Source: a virus. Taken from it: a stretch of DNA of 25,449 nt. The stretch's first letter is position 1. Every line of letters starts with the position of its first letter. The stretch is taken from IMG/VR virus record IMGVR_UViG_3300008107_000514, positions 1-25,449 of that record; one strand, given 5' to 3'. The notes beneath the pieces are model-generated. The model was given only the letters and a program-made list of their open reading frames with translations. It was not told the DNA's origin and did no database searches. The translations under genes were made by a program, and so were the position numbers. Shown here one piece after another: positions 1 to 6,564 of this stretch.

Positions 1-594
1 ACGTGGACTCGGTTGGGCGCGGGAACTAACGGGCACTACCTCAAGACGCAGGGCACAGGTGCAAATCCGGCGTGGGCTGCGGTAAGTGCCTCTGGCGGCG
101 GATCGACCAACGTCTGGATTCCGGCCTCCGCGTGGATCCCCCGCACCACCACCGGCGCTGGCATCGACTCCCGAGAGCAGGCCACCAACAAAATCAACAC
201 GGACGAACTGCTCTTCGACGCTGGCACGGATGAGTTCGCTCAGGCGATGATCGTGATGCCCAATAACTGGAACGCCGGGACCGTGACGGCCAAGTTCCAT
301 TGGACGGCCTCCACGGGCTCTGGCGATGTCGTCTGGGGGCTGCAGGGTCGAGCGTATGCCAACGACGACGCGCTCGATCAGGCGATGGGCACAGCGCAAA
401 CGGCCACCGACACCCTGACGGCCACTAACGACGTAGACATCTCTCCGGCCACCTCCGCCATCACCCTTGGCGGTACGGCGGCTTCCGGCAATCCTGTCAT
501 CTTCCAAGTCTACCGGGACGCTGATGCGGCGGGTGACACCCTTGCTGCAGACGCCCGCCTGCTGGGCGTGGAGATCAGCTACACGGCATCCTGA
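1..594 (+). CDS. Tail fibre / tail structural protein, C-terminal part
   Basis: The reading frame is open from the first base, so the true start lies upstream; 197 residues are visible. The first stretch reads LGAGTNGHYLKTQGTGANPAW, which matches the short repeat (LGxGTxGQxLxxxGxGxxPxW) common in phage tail fibre and tail spike proteins just before a C-terminal head domain. The remaining ~160 residues are Thr/Ala/Gly/Asp-rich and look like a beta-rich domain (segments VTAKFHWTAS, VIFQVYRDA, LLGVEISY) with no catalytic motif. The stop shares one base with the next ATG (TGATG), so the two are probably translationally coupled. Fibre identity is inferred from the repeat and the neighbours; the exact host-binding role is unknown. 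A TTG at 13 is unlikely to be the real start. Confidence 0.7.
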   Translation, partial: TWTRLGAGTNGHYLKTQGTGANPAWAAVSASGGGSTNVWIPASAWIPRTTTGAGIDSREQATNKINTDELLFDAGTDEFAQAMIVMPNNWNAGTVTAKFHWTASTGSGDVVWGLQGRAYANDDALDQAMGTAQTATDTLTATNDVDISPATSAITLGGTAASGNPVIFQVYRDADAAGDTLAADARLLGVEISYTAS

Positions 595-1319
595 TGAGAG
601 CGCGCCAGCGACATCTTAACGCCAAGGCCGCTAACGCGTCGCTTGTGCTGGATGCAAGATACATCACGGGGCGGTCAAACTACAGTTATTTAAAGACTTG
701 GTCTGACCGTAGCGGGAACGGTTATGATATGACTACTGTGTTTGATAGTCAGGCGCCGTTTTATGTCGTTAATTCAATTAACGGTTTGCCGAGCACGGAG
801 TGGGATCAAAGCAATGACTACCTGCAAAATGCTAACCCTTTTGATTGGACTGGACTTGTTGTAGTATTTAGGCCCACCGGGACTTCTGGGTCTCTTGGCT
901 TTTGCGGGGCTGTTCCTTCTAACGGGCTCCCAGATGCAGCTTATTACTGCTCCTGCGAGGGTGTAGGTTTGACTGTTGGCTTTACAAGAGTAAGCAGCAC
1001 CCGCACTTATCTTGGCGCTGGAGCCGGGCCAGTAACGTTTGGAAGCCCCTCTATTTTTTCACTTTCGCGGTCAACTACCGCAGTCAAAACCGCAGCAAAT
1101 GGCGTTTATGGCACCGAAAACACCGCTGCAACATTTACCCCGTCAACCATCATCGGGCCTTCGTACATAGGCTGCGGAAATTACAGCAACTACAGGACCA
1201 ATTTTTTCAAGGGGAACATTGCAATCTTCATTGGCATACAAGGATCAAGGCCATCCGATTCGATAATGAAACGCCTAGAACACTTCGCTGCGTACTCCTA
1301 CAAAATCGCCTGCTCCTAA
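594..1319 (+). CDS. Probable receptor-binding tail protein (LamG / concanavalin-like fold)
   Basis: A 241-residue protein starting on an ATG that overlaps the previous stop. Residues ~15-50 read LVLDARYITGR...LKTWSDRSGNGYDM, the start typical of LamG/concanavalin-A-like domains in phage tail and host-attachment proteins (LDA followed by W-x-D-x-S-G-N). Later segments (NGLPSTEWDQSNDYLQ; a serine-rich middle; FFKGNIAIFIGIQG near the end) fit a jelly-roll that binds carbohydrate. The DNA is visibly richer in A and T than the genes on both sides, with many A/T third positions, suggesting recent acquisition as is common for receptor-binding modules. No enzyme motif was seen. Carbohydrate binding is inferred from the family. 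Confidence 0.6.
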   Translation: MRARQRHLNAKAANASLVLDARYITGRSNYSYLKTWSDRSGNGYDMTTVFDSQAPFYVVNSINGLPSTEWDQSNDYLQNANPFDWTGLVVVFRPTGTSGSLGFCGAVPSNGLPDAAYYCSCEGVGLTVGFTRVSSTRTYLGAGAGPVTFGSPSIFSLSRSTTAVKTAANGVYGTENTAATFTPSTIIGPSYIGCGNYSNYRTNFFKGNIAIFIGIQGSRPSDSIMKRLEHFAAYSYKIACS

Positions 1320-1322
1320 TTT

Positions 1323-1721
1323 ATGACCACCTATCTCGTCCTAGACTGCCAACTCCGAACCGAAACCGACCCGCAGACCATCGCCAACCTTGAGCGCAAG
1401 GGATGGGTGGAGACCCCGCCGCCCTCCTACGACCCTGCCACCGAGCAAGCCCCCGTGTGGGAAGCGTGCGCGTGGGTGGTCAAGCCGCTTCCTCCTCCGC
1501 AGCCGTACCGCGTGAGTAAGGACACCATCGTCAGCCGGGTTTTGGCTGCCGGAAAGTTGAACGACCTCATCACCCTGACCAACGGCCTGCCCGAGGATCA
1601 AGCGTATCTTTGGAACAACTTTGCTTGGTTCTGGGACACCAATCCGACCATCGTCGGGATGTGCCAGCAGCTGGGCCTTGATCCTGCGGTCATCCTCGCT
1701 CCCGACCCCTATCTGACGTGA
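1323..1721 (+). CDS. Hypothetical tail-associated protein
   Basis: A 132-residue protein starting three bases after the previous stop with no Shine-Dalgarno sequence. The first half carries a Pro-rich stretch with PPPSYDPATEQAPVWEACAWV, resembling short linker or chaperone-like proteins next to tail fibres. The second half is helical with conserved-looking aromatics (LWNNFAWFWDTNPTIVGMCQQLGLDP). Its stop overlaps the GTG start of the next gene (GTGA), pointing to coupled translation. Position after two fibre genes fits a fibre assembly or cap protein, but that is inference from context only; there is no recognised domain. Confidence 0.6.
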   Translation: MTTYLVLDCQLRTETDPQTIANLERKGWVETPPPSYDPATEQAPVWEACAWVVKPLPPPQPYRVSKDTIVSRVLAAGKLNDLITLTNGLPEDQAYLWNNFAWFWDTNPTIVGMCQQLGLDPAVILAPDPYLT

Positions 1722-1945
1722 TTGAGCTAGCCTCCCTCATAGTAGCCCTAGGAAAGGCCATTCCTTTCGTTTCTAGGCTACTTACCGAGGTGGAGCGTAT
1801 CAGGGTAGCTCAAGCCCACAATGCCATTGATAAAGCCATTGCAGAGGCCCGCAAAGGGCCTTCTGTGTGTCCTAGCCCTTCTTGCCCTCTCCGGGTGCTA
1901 CACGACGGGGCAGGTGGACAGGTTCCTGAAGCACCCCGAGTTTAA
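1718..1945 (+). CDS. Small hypothetical protein overlapping a lipoprotein gene
   Basis: Begins with GTG in a GTGA overlap with the preceding stop; 75 residues. The N-terminal ~48 residues (starting IELASLIVALGKAIPFVSRLL) are a moderately hydrophobic, amphipathic segment followed by a charged helix. From about residue 35 the frame overlaps the lipoprotein gene at 1821, and its last ~27 residues are Pro/Cys-rich and look constrained by the other frame. The arrangement resembles nested Rz/Rz1 spanin pairs, but a clean transmembrane anchor is not obvious, so an inner-membrane spanin role is only a possibility. Confidence 0.5.
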   Translation: MIELASLIVALGKAIPFVSRLLTEVERIRVAQAHNAIDKAIAEARKGPSVCPSPSCPLRVLHDGAGGQVPEAPRV

Positions 1946-2024
1946 GGCGGCGGCTCAGTTTGCCCCCAACTTTACCGCAGAAGTCCTTCACGCTTTGGCA
2001 GAAGCGGAGAAAAAGTCGTGGTAG
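1821..2024 (+). CDS. Small lipoprotein, possible Rz1-like outer spanin
   Basis: A 67-residue protein with a textbook lipoprotein signal: basic N-terminus (K5, R9, K12), hydrophobic core (LLCVLALLAL, 14-23) and lipobox L23-S-G-C26. The mature ~42 residues (YTTGQVDRFLKHPEFKAAA...ALAEAEKKSW) are helical and charged. The ATG lies out of frame inside the 75-residue gene at 1718, as in embedded Rz1 genes, and the next gene is a holin-like protein. If it is an outer spanin it would act in the outer membrane at lysis, which would imply a diderm host. The mature part is not Pro-rich, unlike classical Rz1, so another lipoprotein role is possible. Confidence 0.65.
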   Translation: MPLIKPLQRPAKGLLCVLALLALSGCYTTGQVDRFLKHPEFKAAAQFAPNFTAEVLHALAEAEKKSW

Positions 2025-2030
2025 GATAGG
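2018..2030 (+). promoter_or_regulatory. Repeated translation-initiation box, copy 1
   Basis: GTGGTAGGATAGG lies four bases before the ATG at 2035 and includes the lipoprotein stop codon. An identical 13-mer lies three bases before the ATG at 2733. AGGA and TAGG are weakly Shine-Dalgarno-like, and most other starts here have nothing comparable. Confidence 0.45.
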
Positions 2031-2034
2031 CCCG

Positions 2035-2181
2035 ATGCTCCACGCCAAGGACTACATCGTTGCCGGGACCCCAGTTGCGGCGTCCATCACCCTCTCTCAG
2101 GTGAACCAAGTGGCGGCTCTTATTGGCACCCTTCTCGGAATTGCATACCTACTCTGGAAATGGCGGAGGGAGGCCAAGTGA
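2035..2181 (+). CDS. Holin-like one-helix membrane protein
   Basis: A 48-residue protein from an ATG just after the 13-mer box ending at 2030. Residues ~25-41 (QVAALIGTLLGIAYLLW) form one transmembrane segment, followed by a positive tail (KWRREAK) that should stay in the cytoplasm. The N-terminus is short and mostly polar. This layout suits small holins or antiholins, and the upstream neighbour encodes a lipoprotein, as in a lysis cassette. The frame stays open further upstream, but the ATG at 2035 is the one with the initiation box. The next gene starts in a GTGA overlap with its stop. Holin function is inferred. Confidence 0.6.
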   Translation: MLHAKDYIVAGTPVAASITLSQVNQVAALIGTLLGIAYLLWKWRREAK

Positions 2182-2429
2182 AGAAGGCGGATATGCCCTG
2201 CAACCAGCCGATGAAGAGCTGGAGGCCGGGGAAGAAGAAGGTGGTGAAGGCTTGTGCGAATGGACAGGAGAGGATCGTCCATTTCGGTGATAGTTCGATG
2301 AAGGACTACACCCAGCACCGCTCCAAGGAGCGCCGTAAGTCCTATTGCGCTAGGTCTGGTGGGATAAAGGGCGGGGAAGGTAAGCTCTCAGCCAACTACT
2401 GGGCCCGTAAGGTGCTTTGGTCCTGTTAA
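2178..2429 (+). CDS. Small basic phage protein (FGDSSM...RRKSYCARS type)
   Basis: An 83-residue protein from a GTG in a GTGA overlap; GGAGGGAGG lies upstream and could act as a Shine-Dalgarno sequence. The segments IVHFGDSSMKDYTQH, KERRKSYCARSGG and a C-terminal SANYWARKVLW match the pattern of a small conserved protein found next to structural genes in many tailed phages (FGD-x-x-M..., RRKS[FY]-x-AR, YW near the end). It has Cys residues near the start, middle and end that might bind metal. The function of that family is unknown to me. A virion or assembly role is suggested only by its place among late genes. Confidence 0.7.
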   Translation: MKKADMPCNQPMKSWRPGKKKVVKACANGQERIVHFGDSSMKDYTQHRSKERRKSYCARSGGIKGGEGKLSANYWARKVLWSC

Positions 2430-2433
2430 CCAT

Positions 2434-2574
2434 ATGAGCAAATCCGGCGAACGCTACAAGACGAAGGCGCAGATGAAGCGCCACGAGCAGATGGAGTCGA
2501 AGAAGGACCGTATGATGGAGTACGGTTCGATGAAGATGAAGAACCACGGGACTTCCCGTAAAAAGTGCTCCTAA
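2434..2574 (+). CDS. Small basic Lys/Met-rich protein
   Basis: A 46-residue protein, MSKSGERYKTKAQMKRHEQM at its start and ending RKKCS. Nearly half the residues are Lys, Arg, Met or Glu, with a predicted single long helix. It starts four bases after the preceding stop with no Shine-Dalgarno sequence, and the next ATG follows one base after its stop. The composition suggests binding to nucleic acid or a virion surface. I do not recognise a family. The tight packing and the absence of in-frame stops argue that it is real. Confidence 0.55.
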   Translation: MSKSGERYKTKAQMKRHEQMESKKDRMMEYGSMKMKNHGTSRKKCS

Positions 2575-2575
2575 G

Positions 2576-2716
2576 ATGCCCCTCACCAAGAAGGGTTCCA
2601 AGGTAATGGCCGAAATGGAGGCCGAGTACGGGAAGGAAAAGGCCCAACGCGTGTTCTACGCGATGGCGAATTCCGGCAAGCTGAAGGGCGTCGATTTCAA
2701 GCGGAAGCGGCGGTAA
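2576..2716 (+). CDS. Small basic protein, DUF6496-like
   Basis: A 46-residue protein whose core KKGSKVMAEMEAEYGKEKAQ and following RVFYAMANSGKLKG match the pattern K-G-x-K-V-[MY]-x-x-M-x-x-E-Y-G-x-x-K-[GA]-x-x-V-F-Y-A that I associate with DUF6496, a short family common in phages and some bacteria. It ends in a basic run (FKRKRR). Its function is unknown. It starts one base after the preceding stop, as part of a chain of three small basic proteins before the glycine-rich tail gene. Family assignment is from memory of the motif. Confidence 0.65.
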   Translation: MPLTKKGSKVMAEMEAEYGKEKAQRVFYAMANSGKLKGVDFKRKRR

Positions 2717-2729
2717 GTGGTAGGATAGG
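2717..2729 (+). promoter_or_regulatory. Repeated translation-initiation box, copy 2
   Basis: Exact second copy of GTGGTAGGATAGG, ending three bases before the ATG at 2733. It sits directly after the stop of the preceding gene, so unlike copy 1 it is almost wholly non-coding, which supports a role in initiation or transcription. Confidence 0.45.
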
Positions 2730-2732
2730 TGT

Positions 2733-3452
2733 ATGCCTGTCCTGTCCACAGTTGGTGCTGCCTCTTTGCGGGCGTTTGGGGCCTTCCGTCAGGGGACGGC
2801 GGCTGGGTTCATTTCAGCCACGGGCGGGACGATCACCACTAGTGGGAATTACAAGTACCACACTTTTACGTCTTCGGGGACGTTTTCGGTTACGGCAGCG
2901 CCTGCTGGTAAGACCGTAGACGTTTTGCTCGTAGGTGGCGGTGGTGTTTCGACCAACGCAACATATGGTGGTGGTGGCGCCGGTGGCCTGATTATCCGCG
3001 AAGGCGACAGCATCAGCACCGGATCGTATTCGATTGTTATCGGGCTGGGCGCCACTACGGTTGGTAGCCCAAATGGCGGCAACACCACAGGTCTTGGGCT
3101 CACCGCACTTGGCGGTGGCGGAAGCAATGCCAGCGGCGGTTCTGGCGGCGGCGCTGAGTACGGAACCACTAATTTTGGGTCTGGATTGCAGCCAACGTCG
3201 GCAAGTGGGGGCTACGGCAATGCCGGTGGTCTTCCGGTAAGCGTTCACGGTGCAGGCGGTGGCGCCGGTGGGGCGGCTAGCGGACAAACCGCTGGAGCTG
3301 GCAAGGTCGGAACGCCATTGAGTGGCGACACATTTGCCCGTGGCGGATCTACTAGCTACACAGGAGCTGCAAACAGCGGCGACGGTGGTGGCAGCTACTC
3401 CGACAGCGCAGGCTCCGATGGTCGCGTCATTATCCGCTACCTCTATCAATAA
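2733..3452 (+). CDS. Glycine-rich tail adhesin-like protein
   Basis: A 239-residue protein. After a short N-terminus (MPVLSTVGAASLRAFGAF) comes a beta segment (YKYHTFTSSGTFSVT) and the core VDVLLVGGGG, then long glycine-rich stretches (YGGGGAGGL, LGGGGSNASGGSGGGAE, HGAGGGAGGAASG) ending in GRVIIRYLYQ. This is the glycine-rich domain seen in phage tail fibres and tips, where polyglycine helices present receptor-binding loops. It begins with the same MPVLS as the protein at 5511. Its last base overlaps the ATG of the next gene. It is probably a receptor-binding or fibre-tip protein. The long reverse-strand frame beneath it is a compositional shadow. Confidence 0.7.
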   Translation: MPVLSTVGAASLRAFGAFRQGTAAGFISATGGTITTSGNYKYHTFTSSGTFSVTAAPAGKTVDVLLVGGGGVSTNATYGGGGAGGLIIREGDSISTGSYSIVIGLGATTVGSPNGGNTTGLGLTALGGGGSNASGGSGGGAEYGTTNFGSGLQPTSASGGYGNAGGLPVSVHGAGGGAGGAASGQTAGAGKVGTPLSGDTFARGGSTSYTGAANSGDGGGSYSDSAGSDGRVIIRYLYQ

Positions 3453-5509
3453 TGGCACGCTATTCCAGATTCGGCGCTCTCGACTCGGCCATTGTTGACG
3501 ATGGCGACGTAGGCTTTACGAAGGTGAACAACCGCCTCCGTCCTGACCAGCTCAAGGCTGGGGAGGTGGTGGAGAGCTACAACGGGCGGATGGACATCGA
3601 GGGGGCTTGGCAGACCCGCAAGGGGCTGGACAGCTTCGGTCCCACCCTAACGGCCAATACGGAGTCTATCCGACTGGTTAGCCCAGCGGTCTGGTATCTC
3701 TACGCCACGGCCAGCATCTCCTCCGCTAGTCGGTCAGGCACCACCGTAACGGTAAATACGGCCACGAATGCCTTTGTCACCACTACGCTGGTTAGTTCTG
3801 GGGTGGCTGGCCCAGCCAAGCTGACGGCTACGGCTACGACCGGCGTCTACGGCTCTTGCGTCTTTTCCGATCCGGCTAGTGAGAACGCCAACTACATCAT
3901 CCGGGCGACCAACCAGAACGCCATTGCCACCCCCATTGCGGGTGGGGCATCCACGACCATCGCCTATCCGTCAGGAACCACCATTTCTGACGACGTAGAG
4001 CTGCTCCAATGCTTCGATAAGGTCATTCTCTTCCGAGAGGGCCTGACGGCCCTAGAATGGAACGGAAGCCTGTCTGGAACGCCTGCCTTCACGGAGGTGG
4101 CTTCTGGCGTCTACACCCAGCCCGTCTATTTCGATTCGGCGAGCAACGCCACCATTACGGATGGGGTAGTGACGATCACGGCTACGTCTCACGGTCTGGC
4201 TGTTGGGGATTACGTTTACGTCATCGACCGGGGTACTTCAGAGCTACAGGAAGGGGACTTCAAGTACACCGTTAGCGAGGTGCCCACGGCCAACAGCTTC
4301 AAGTTCATTGGGCAGGTGCCGGATGTGTCCTCGGACCGGATTGTGGTGAGCAAGAAGGTGAGTTCCGGCAAGGGCTTCATCCATATGCCCGCCCCCGGAT
4401 GGGGCCACTATCACCAGCGTCGCCTGTGGGTTCCTTATTGGTACGAGCCGGGTGCTGGGTCTTATTCTGATCGCAATGTCAGGGATGAGATCATTGCCTC
4501 TGACATCCTCGACAGCGACACCTACGACCGCATCCAGAACCAGTATCGGGTGACGGCTGGCATTGCCGACTACGTGGTGGGCTTGCAGGCGTTTGCCGAG
4601 GACAACCTTCTGGTGTTTAACCGAAACTCCATCCACTTGGTGCGGGGTGTGAGTGGTTCGGTGGCAGATACTTCGGTTCAGGTGATTACGGCTGAAGTGG
4701 GATGTGTGGCGCGGAAGTCCATCCTCCAAGTCGGCAATCAGGTCTTGTTCCTCTCCGACAATGGGGTGTATGCCGCGGCCTTTGGTGACCTTTACAACCT
4801 AAGAGGTGCTGGACTACCCTTGTCGGAGCCTATTACGGCCACGATTCAGCGAATCAATACCGACTACGCGGACAAGGCTGTGGCGGCCTATTTCAACAAC
4901 CGCTACTACCTTGCGGTGCCTTTGGATGCGTCCACGACCAATAACGCCATCCTCATTTACAACTTCCTGAACCAAGGGTGGGAGTCGTTGGATATGACCG
5001 GCCAGACTGGCTGGATTGTGGAGAATCTGCTGGTGGCCGAGAATAACGGCTTTGGTTCGCTGTATTCGATCAGTCCCAGTGGCTCCATCCATAAGATTGA
5101 CGCCCGCGAGGACGGGAATGACAATCTGTCCCTATTTGCCGGTGTAAACCCAGCCATCTACCCGATCTCCAGCCGAGTGACCACCCGGCAGTATTCCTAC
5201 GGGATGATGGACCGGAAGAAGTTCAATTCCTATGAGTTCCATATTGAAAGCTCTGCTTCGGAGTCCTCGAACGCGACGTTCTCGGCGGAGGTGGAGAATC
5301 CAGATTCCGCCGTTGATCTTGGCACTCTCTCAAGCCTCTTTGGCGCCAATCTGGCGGTAGGCGAAGATGCGTCGCTGCGTGGTAGAATCGGAAACAAGCG
5401 CGGCTATGGCATCCAGATGACGGTGGCCCCTACCAATGGGCGACCGAAGTTGAGGGCCGTAAAGGTGCAGGCGATGATCACCGACCCAACCATCTCTCAA
5501 GCTTCCTAA
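3452..5509 (+). CDS. Large tail structural protein, beta-propeller-like
   Basis: A 685-residue protein, the largest tail component here. The N-terminus resembles that of phage tail proteins (LRPDQLKAGEVVESYNGRMD, then W-x-T-R-K-G). Residues ~75-330 are Thr/Ser/Val-rich beta strands with an Ig-like insertion (VTITATSHGLAVGDYVYVID). From ~350 on there are propeller-type segments (ENLLVFNRNSIHLVRG, GNQVLFLSDNGVYAA, NNRYYLAVPL, NAILIYNFLNQGWES). Such proteins form the tail tube or nozzle in podoviruses, comparable to P22 gp10 or T7 gp12, but I cannot tell which. No enzyme motif. The start overlaps the previous stop by one base and lacks a Shine-Dalgarno sequence. Confidence 0.65.
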   Translation: MARYSRFGALDSAIVDDGDVGFTKVNNRLRPDQLKAGEVVESYNGRMDIEGAWQTRKGLDSFGPTLTANTESIRLVSPAVWYLYATASISSASRSGTTVTVNTATNAFVTTTLVSSGVAGPAKLTATATTGVYGSCVFSDPASENANYIIRATNQNAIATPIAGGASTTIAYPSGTTISDDVELLQCFDKVILFREGLTALEWNGSLSGTPAFTEVASGVYTQPVYFDSASNATITDGVVTITATSHGLAVGDYVYVIDRGTSELQEGDFKYTVSEVPTANSFKFIGQVPDVSSDRIVVSKKVSSGKGFIHMPAPGWGHYHQRRLWVPYWYEPGAGSYSDRNVRDEIIASDILDSDTYDRIQNQYRVTAGIADYVVGLQAFAEDNLLVFNRNSIHLVRGVSGSVADTSVQVITAEVGCVARKSILQVGNQVLFLSDNGVYAAAFGDLYNLRGAGLPLSEPITATIQRINTDYADKAVAAYFNNRYYLAVPLDASTTNNAILIYNFLNQGWESLDMTGQTGWIVENLLVAENNGFGSLYSISPSGSIHKIDAREDGNDNLSLFAGVNPAIYPISSRVTTRQYSYGMMDRKKFNSYEFHIESSASESSNATFSAEVENPDSAVDLGTLSSLFGANLAVGEDASLRGRIGNKRGYGIQMTVAPTNGRPKLRAVKVQAMITDPTISQAS

Positions 5510-5510
5510 T

Positions 5511-6206
5511 ATGCCTGTCCTTTCCAAAGGCACCACTTTTGCTGTTGGCGATGCCCCCACGGCTACCACCCTGAACAATCTGGTGGATAACGCCACCTTT
5601 GCGTCTGGGGCAGTGGATGATGCCACGACCCAGCTTTCGGGGGGTGCGGTGATTGTGAAGGACGGGGGTATCACCGCTGCCAAGCTGTCCACGGGCGGTC
5701 CGACTTGGACCTCTGGCGGGGCTCTTACGGCTACCTCCATCCAGAACACCCCTATTGGCTCTTCTACGGCCTCTTCCGGGGCGTTTACGACCCTTTCGGC
5801 GTCTGGCACTACCTCCATCTACGAAGTGCTGGAAAAGGCTTCTATTGCGGCTACGTCGCTTACGGGGACCGTTAACTACAATGCCTTGGATGGGGCGGTT
5901 CTGTATTGCACCTCAAATGCATCTGGAAACTGGACGCTGAACGTGCGTGGGGATGGTTCGACGACCCTGAACAACGTGATGGCGACGGGGGATAGCCTGA
6001 GCTTGGCTGTCTTGGTCACTCAAGGGTCTACGGCCTACTACCAGTCCGGCTTCCAGATTGACGGGTCCAGCGTGACCCCGAAGTGGGCGGGCGGCACGGC
6101 TCCGACTGCGGGTAATGCGTCTAGTGTGGACGCCTACACCATCACCATCTTTAAGACTGGTAGTGCAGCCTTCACCGTATTCGCCAGTCAGACCAAGTTC
6201 GCTTAA
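5511..6206 (+). CDS. Tail fibre-like structural protein
   Basis: A 231-residue protein rich in Thr, Ser, Ala and Gly. The middle has TPIGSSTASSGAFTTLSASG, a motif widespread in phage fibre and baseplate proteins (I-G-x-x-x-P/S-x-x-G-x-F-T-T-L), followed by beta segments (WTLNVRGDGSTTLNNV, DSLSLAVLVTQGSTAYY, YTITIFKTGSAAFTVFAS). The C-terminal ~110 residues look like a compact beta domain. It begins MPVLSKGTTF, sharing MPVLS with the gene at 2733. It starts one base after the preceding stop with no Shine-Dalgarno sequence. A structural fibre or tail decoration protein is likely; the receptor is unknown. Confidence 0.65.
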   Translation: MPVLSKGTTFAVGDAPTATTLNNLVDNATFASGAVDDATTQLSGGAVIVKDGGITAAKLSTGGPTWTSGGALTATSIQNTPIGSSTASSGAFTTLSASGTTSIYEVLEKASIAATSLTGTVNYNALDGAVLYCTSNASGNWTLNVRGDGSTTLNNVMATGDSLSLAVLVTQGSTAYYQSGFQIDGSSVTPKWAGGTAPTAGNASSVDAYTITIFKTGSAAFTVFASQTKFA

Positions 6207-6222
6207 TGCGATTGAGAGGGCT

Positions 6223-6564
6223 TTGGACCTCTATGGAGAGGAGTTTGCTAGGGTTCACGGCTTCTATTCCCAGCACGGCTATTGTTACTCTGAGCCAGAA
6301 GCCTTAGTTCTGTTCAGACCGTGTTTACGGGAAAGGTTCTGGGAGGTCAATCCAGCCAGCCCTGACTGTTGGTGGGTGGAGTTGGCGATAGGGGCGAAAG
6401 CACCAGCCATCTTTGCTAGAATCCTCCCGTGGTCACTACCTTACGTTGGCTGGCAACGCGGGGCTAGGAACGACCTAAAACCTCGCTTCTTCCCTTTCAA
6501 CAAAGCCAAAGCACTCTATGAGCTTCAAGGTAGGTTCCCCTCCCCCTCCGCCAGCCCCCGTTAG
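6223..6564 (+). CDS. Hypothetical late protein, start uncertain
   Basis: The frame DLYGEEFARVHGFYSQHGYC, then VNPASPDCWWVELAIG, RILPWSLPYVGWQRG and RFFPFNKAKALYELQGR reads as a real globular protein and resembles small phage proteins often found before internal virion genes, with a WW-x-x-[VL]-A-[IV]-G core and a YV-x-[WF]-x-R-x segment. There is no in-frame ATG near the expected start: the nearest is inside the previous gene at 6115. TTG at 6223 (113 residues) or ATT at 6211 are the best candidates. A competing ATG at 6206 opens only 33 residues in another frame. Its end overlaps the next gene by 47 bases. Function unknown. Confidence 0.55.
   Translation: MDLYGEEFARVHGFYSQHGYCYSEPEALVLFRPCLRERFWEVNPASPDCWWVELAIGAKAPAIFARILPWSLPYVGWQRGARNDLKPRFFPFNKAKALYELQGRFPSPSASPR

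Noticed and set aside
2814-3458. 214-residue minus-strand frame under the glycine-rich gene
   Set aside because: Gly-rich codons (GGC, GGT) leave the reverse strand open; the product is low-complexity Ala/Thr/Cys with no domain.
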